Assembly: GCA_035578155.1 (NCBI GenBank)
Contig: JAPWDM010000047.1
Coordinates: 496,001 to 560,000 of the forward strand
DNA from: Brachynemurus nebulosus
Lineage: Eukaryota; Arthropoda; Insecta; Neuroptera; Myrmeleontidae
Direction of reading: 5' to 3'
Length of the DNA: 64,000 bases
Shown here: piece after piece, positions 60,791-64,000 of the stretch
Layout: each line of letters starts with the position of its first letter
Numbering within the stretch: position 1 is the stretch's first letter
Program-made: the position numbers and the translations under genes
Notes under the pieces: generated by a model
Database searches by the model: none
Told to the model about the DNA's origin: nothing
The model's input: only the letters and a program-made list of their open reading frames with translations

Positions 60791-62340
60791 ACTTACTATG
60801 TAGTAATACATACTATGTACATATTTATTTCGTGACATCACTTTTAAAATTGAACGTTATGTTTATGTATTATGTATGTATATATGTATGTAGATATGTA
60901 TTATGTGTGTATATATTCAGTAAGATTATGTATTTGTTTTAGTAACAAATAATTTCTTTAATTAGAGATAATATGTTTTAGTGGTTGATATCATATTTAC
61001 ACACACAATATGCAATAGAAAAATTCGTCGAGTGCTATTCGACATGCATTCAAGCAGGGCTCTTTAGTGGCTCAGTTTACAAGATATTTACGATCAAAAG
61101 TTTACGATAACGAAAAGAATCATTTAAATACAAACATATTAAAAACCTTACATACGACAGTCCAACTTCAGAACCAATTACTGTAACATTATTATCCATT
61201 GTCAGTGGGTTAATAGTAAAAATGAGTGGATGAAAATATCATATAATTTAAGAGGGTGACTCACCCCCCTCTCCAGTGTTGCTCAAACTGAATTTTGAAT
61301 TCGAGAGTTTATTTCCTATGTTATTCTAATTATCTTAACTATTTTTCATGAAGAAGTTCTTAAACAGTACGCTTATGTCGACACATCCCTAGGCTTAAAA
61401 TATTGAGAAATTCAGTAAAAACATGTCAGTTAGATTTAACCTCCAAATTTTAATCTCCAACCACACCTGTTGATGTAATTTAAACAAATTTAAAAAAGAG
61501 CAATATCGTCAATTTAAATTTTTGCTCCATCTCTTACTGTTTCCGTCATATTTAAAAAAAAAATTTTTACCTCAGTTTTTGAAGCGTGATTTCATTTTTT
61601 CAAAACGTATTACTGCATGTCCCTAATTTTTCGATGTTTCATAACATATCGTAGAATAAACAAAATCTGAGGAGTATACTCTCGTAATGTTCCTTGTTCG
61701 TTTCTTTATATGATTGATGTTGTTTTGGCTGAGAAACTCATCCAAGGTTTTAAGATTTCCAACCTCCTTTTTCACTAATCTCTGGACTCTTTTTTCAAAT
61801 TGTTAATAAGTCATTATTTTCATACTGTAGAACTTCAGTAACAGAATTGATGATTCCAAATAGCCGAGAAAAAAACGATAAACACTACAGAGCCGTAGGC
61901 CTTATTATAAATTTTTGCTTACACATTTTGGGCTCCTGTAACTTGGAGACCCCATACCACTGATAGGACTGCTATGTCAGTAGCGACGCTCCTGATTGTA
62001 ATAAATACTTTCTCTCCCATACTAGCTGTAAATTGTAATGTTGCACTTTGAATTCTTACAATGGGAAGTTTCAATTTACCGTTTAAACAATTCAACTGTT
62101 ATCAATTCAAACAATAAAATCAACTATTCAAATAATGTGCTACTTGCGCGTTATTTAGGATAATACACGCATTCTCTAAACACTATTGACATTATATCAG
62201 TGCAGTATGTATGAATTTATTGATTAATATATATGTACATATGTACGCACCTCACATCCTCATTTGGCAGTCATTAGTACCTAATTAAAATTTAAAATTT
62301 ATAAGAATTTAAAAAAAAGTAAAACTAAAATGCAATTGAC
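60791..62340. other. No recognised gene
   Basis: AT-rich to moderate composition with TATG-type low-complexity runs at 60860-60920. Nothing else supported. Confidence 0.4.
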
Positions 62341-62347
62341 CTTGCAT

Positions 62348-63166
62348 TAGAGTTGTCATCTTTGAAAAAAAAATATCAGGGAAATTCCAGGAGAAAATTA
62401 AAAATAAGTTTTGTGATATATTTATCTATTTTTTATACATATTTTTTTTTATTGCTACCAGCCACTATTAATGCGAAAGTTATAACTTAGCTTTCCTTAG
62501 CTCAACGGAGTATCATTTTCCACCATTTCAGTGTTGTTTGAGTTTCAACGGATGTCTTTTCACCAAAAATATGTATATGTAAATCAATATACACAAATGA
62601 TAAATTAATTTCAGATTATTTACTGCACCCCATCATTCAAGCTAAAACAAGCAATCACCTGAAGTGCTTTTCAGTTTTTTATTGAAAAATTATGATGCAG
62701 ACGACTTTATTACATAAATTAAAATTTAAATAGTTACAATTATTATGTCAGATAGGCAGCTAACACTCTTAGATGCCCAGTAGGGCACACGTTTATTTTT
62801 TGGAAGGTTCATCTTTAATTAGGGCCGGATTAAATGCCCCCCGGACTAAATGCCCTTCTAGGCATCGTGAAAAATGCCGCCCCCACCTTTTGCTTAAAAA
62901 AAAGAAAATCTTAACTTTTTCTACTTTTTTTTCAAATTTTCTCTTAAAAAAAGTAACTGACGAACGCCATGGCCTAGGTAGGCCTATTGGTTAAACTGGC
63001 CCTGTCTTTAATGCTCTTCGTGTAGCTGACTGCCAGAACGAATGAATTCATCTCTTTCCTTTACTTACTAAAGGAGGGAAGATACGGATACAGCTTGATA
63101 TTTCGCGCGTATTGAAATACTGAAATCGGAATTGTCCCGATAGAATCGGGACAGGTGACAACCCTG
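62348..63166. mobile_element. hAT-like element with degenerate duplication
   Basis: Ends TAGAGTTGTCATC and GGTGACAACCCTG are inverted with a few differences. The flanks CCTTGCAT and TCTTGGAT match at 6 of 8 positions, as in an old 8-bp duplication. ATCAGGGAAATTCCAGG near the left is typical of this hAT type. A 185-bp hAT MITE is nested inside. A 9-bp stem (TGTCCCGAT/ATCGGGACA) lies near the right end. Confidence 0.65.
62820..63004. mobile_element. 185-bp hAT MITE, nested
   Basis: TAGGGCCGGATTAA and TTAAACTGGCCCTG are inverted ends. The 8-bp duplication TCTTTAAT is perfect (62812-62819 and 63005-63012). The GC content is higher than the host sequence. A 73-codon frame crossing it is meaningless. 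Confidence 0.93.
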
Positions 63167-63326
63167 TCTTGGATCTGTGTGGACTTTACCACTCCCTATA
63201 AAGTGAAACTTAATTTATGCACAGTTTTTAAAATACATAGGACCGACTATTTATAAGACCGAAATTTGAATGCAAGCTTTTTCTAGTTTATATATTTTAT
63301 GTACTGACCGATTTCTTCCTGTAATT

Positions 63327-64000
63327 CAGTGTTTTTTAACCTTTTGCATGGCGCGACCCCCCTAGTAAAGAAAAATAGTTCGCGACCCCCTAAAATAGAA
63401 AAATATTTCGCAACCCCTACCCTCTGCTATTTATAACTTTAATTAATTTACGCTATAAATATCGAATCCGTTTATCATATTTTCCGTTAGGTGTCAATTA
63501 AATATATACGTAACAAAGAATTTTAAACAGGCATATTTTTATATCAAATCGAAGTTGACGACTTATAGCAGCTTCTTGTGTGAGCGAAATATAGCGCGAT
63601 GTAATGAACGCTGCGTGGAGCATCAGGCGAGTAAAGGATGGCACTTTTGAATTCTTTGAATTGTGAATTCGCTTTGAAATTGAATTGTGTTTAAATTTTT
63701 TGAATTGACTTGTTTGTTTAGTAATTGCTCACTGTCTTTTATTGTTTAATATCCAAAATTCTGTGCTCATGATAATTATTGAAAATGGATGAGTTTCTGG
63801 AAAGACTTGCACAACCGTCAACTTCAAGTTCCAATGAGAGTAATGAAAAAAACGCAAAGAAAAAGCGTCTACATGACGACAATTATTTAAAACTCGGATT
63901 TACTGTTATTGAAAATAAGCCATTGTTATTTGTTTTGAAATTTTATAAAGGGAAAGTATGAAACCATCACATTAATGTAACCTTTAATTAACCTTTTCTT
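63327..64000 (+). mobile_element. Left end of a hAT transposon, cut by window edge
   Basis: CAGTGTTTTTTAACC followed by GCGCGACCCCC and CGCGACCCCC blocks is a typical hAT end. A transposase start lies 450 bp further in. The putative left target copy is CTGTAATT (63319-63326). The right end is outside the window, so the size and duplication cannot be confirmed. Confidence 0.72.
63785..64000 (+). pseudogene. hAT transposase N-terminus (BED-type), frameshifted, partial
   Basis: Starts at the ATG at 63785 with MDEFLERLAQPSTSSSNESN, then the basic stretch KNAKKKR and the motif DDNYLKLGFT. That motif is characteristic of hAT transposases of the ZBED5-like type, where it precedes a BED zinc finger. 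The first frame ends at 63961. The expected continuation (ICFEIL then ESMKPSH) appears in another forward frame from about 63922, so one frameshift plus an internal stop break the gene before the zinc finger is complete. The rest lies beyond the window. The serine-rich, acidic leader before the basic motif is typical. Family assignment is from motif recognition only. Confidence 0.65.

Overview
The window looks like a gene-poor, strongly AT-rich stretch of an animal nuclear genome, most likely an insect. The evidence is the base composition, long (TA)n tracts, a eukaryotic tRNA gene with internal A and B boxes and a T-run terminator, and a dense mix of arthropod-type DNA transposons: Tc1-like, piggyBac TTAA, hAT with 8-bp duplications, TA-flanked MITEs and large foldback elements. 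I found no host protein-coding gene. The open frames are short and low in complexity, and mostly lie inside repeats. Nothing suggests bacteria, a phage or a plasmid.

Only three things are gene-like. The first is a tRNA-Pro(UGG) gene on the minus strand at 27660-27731, which looks intact. The second is a Tc1/Tc3-type transposase at 5482-6477, in a complete TA-flanked element (5111-6716) with paired direct repeats in each end; one in-frame TAG breaks it. The third is the start of a BED-finger hAT-type transposase at 63785, frameshifted and cut by the window edge.

Layout. 0-5 kb: two foldback structures with smaller elements nested in them. 5-7 kb: the Tc1-like element. 7-16 kb: MITE-like elements, a long hairpin (10.3 kb) and copies of an abundant (TA)n-containing family I call repeat A. 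16-23 kb: a hAT MITE nested in another inverted-repeat element, a piggyBac MITE, and a TA-flanked MITE rich in CGCATAAAA motifs. 24-27 kb: a composite block with about 160-bp units (repeat D), a conserved tail (repeat B) and AGGTCA-like motifs. 27-36 kb: the tRNA, another hAT MITE, and hairpin clusters at 29.7 and 34.1 kb. 36-41 kb: a TIR element and more A, B and C repeats. 41-48 kb: a nested pile of hAT elements, including one carrying seven exact copies of GTAACGTGAGTTACC. 48-57 kb: (TA)n palindromes, second copies of D and B, a 1.13-kb near-palindrome and a MITE. 57-64 kb: a foldback around a degenerate tandem array, then three hAT elements and the start of a fourth.

The region works as an insertion sink rather than a pathway. 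The clearest signals are the nesting order of transposons, which gives relative ages, several non-autonomous families with unusual internal motif arrays, and the repeated placing of (TA)n tracts on axes of dyad symmetry.
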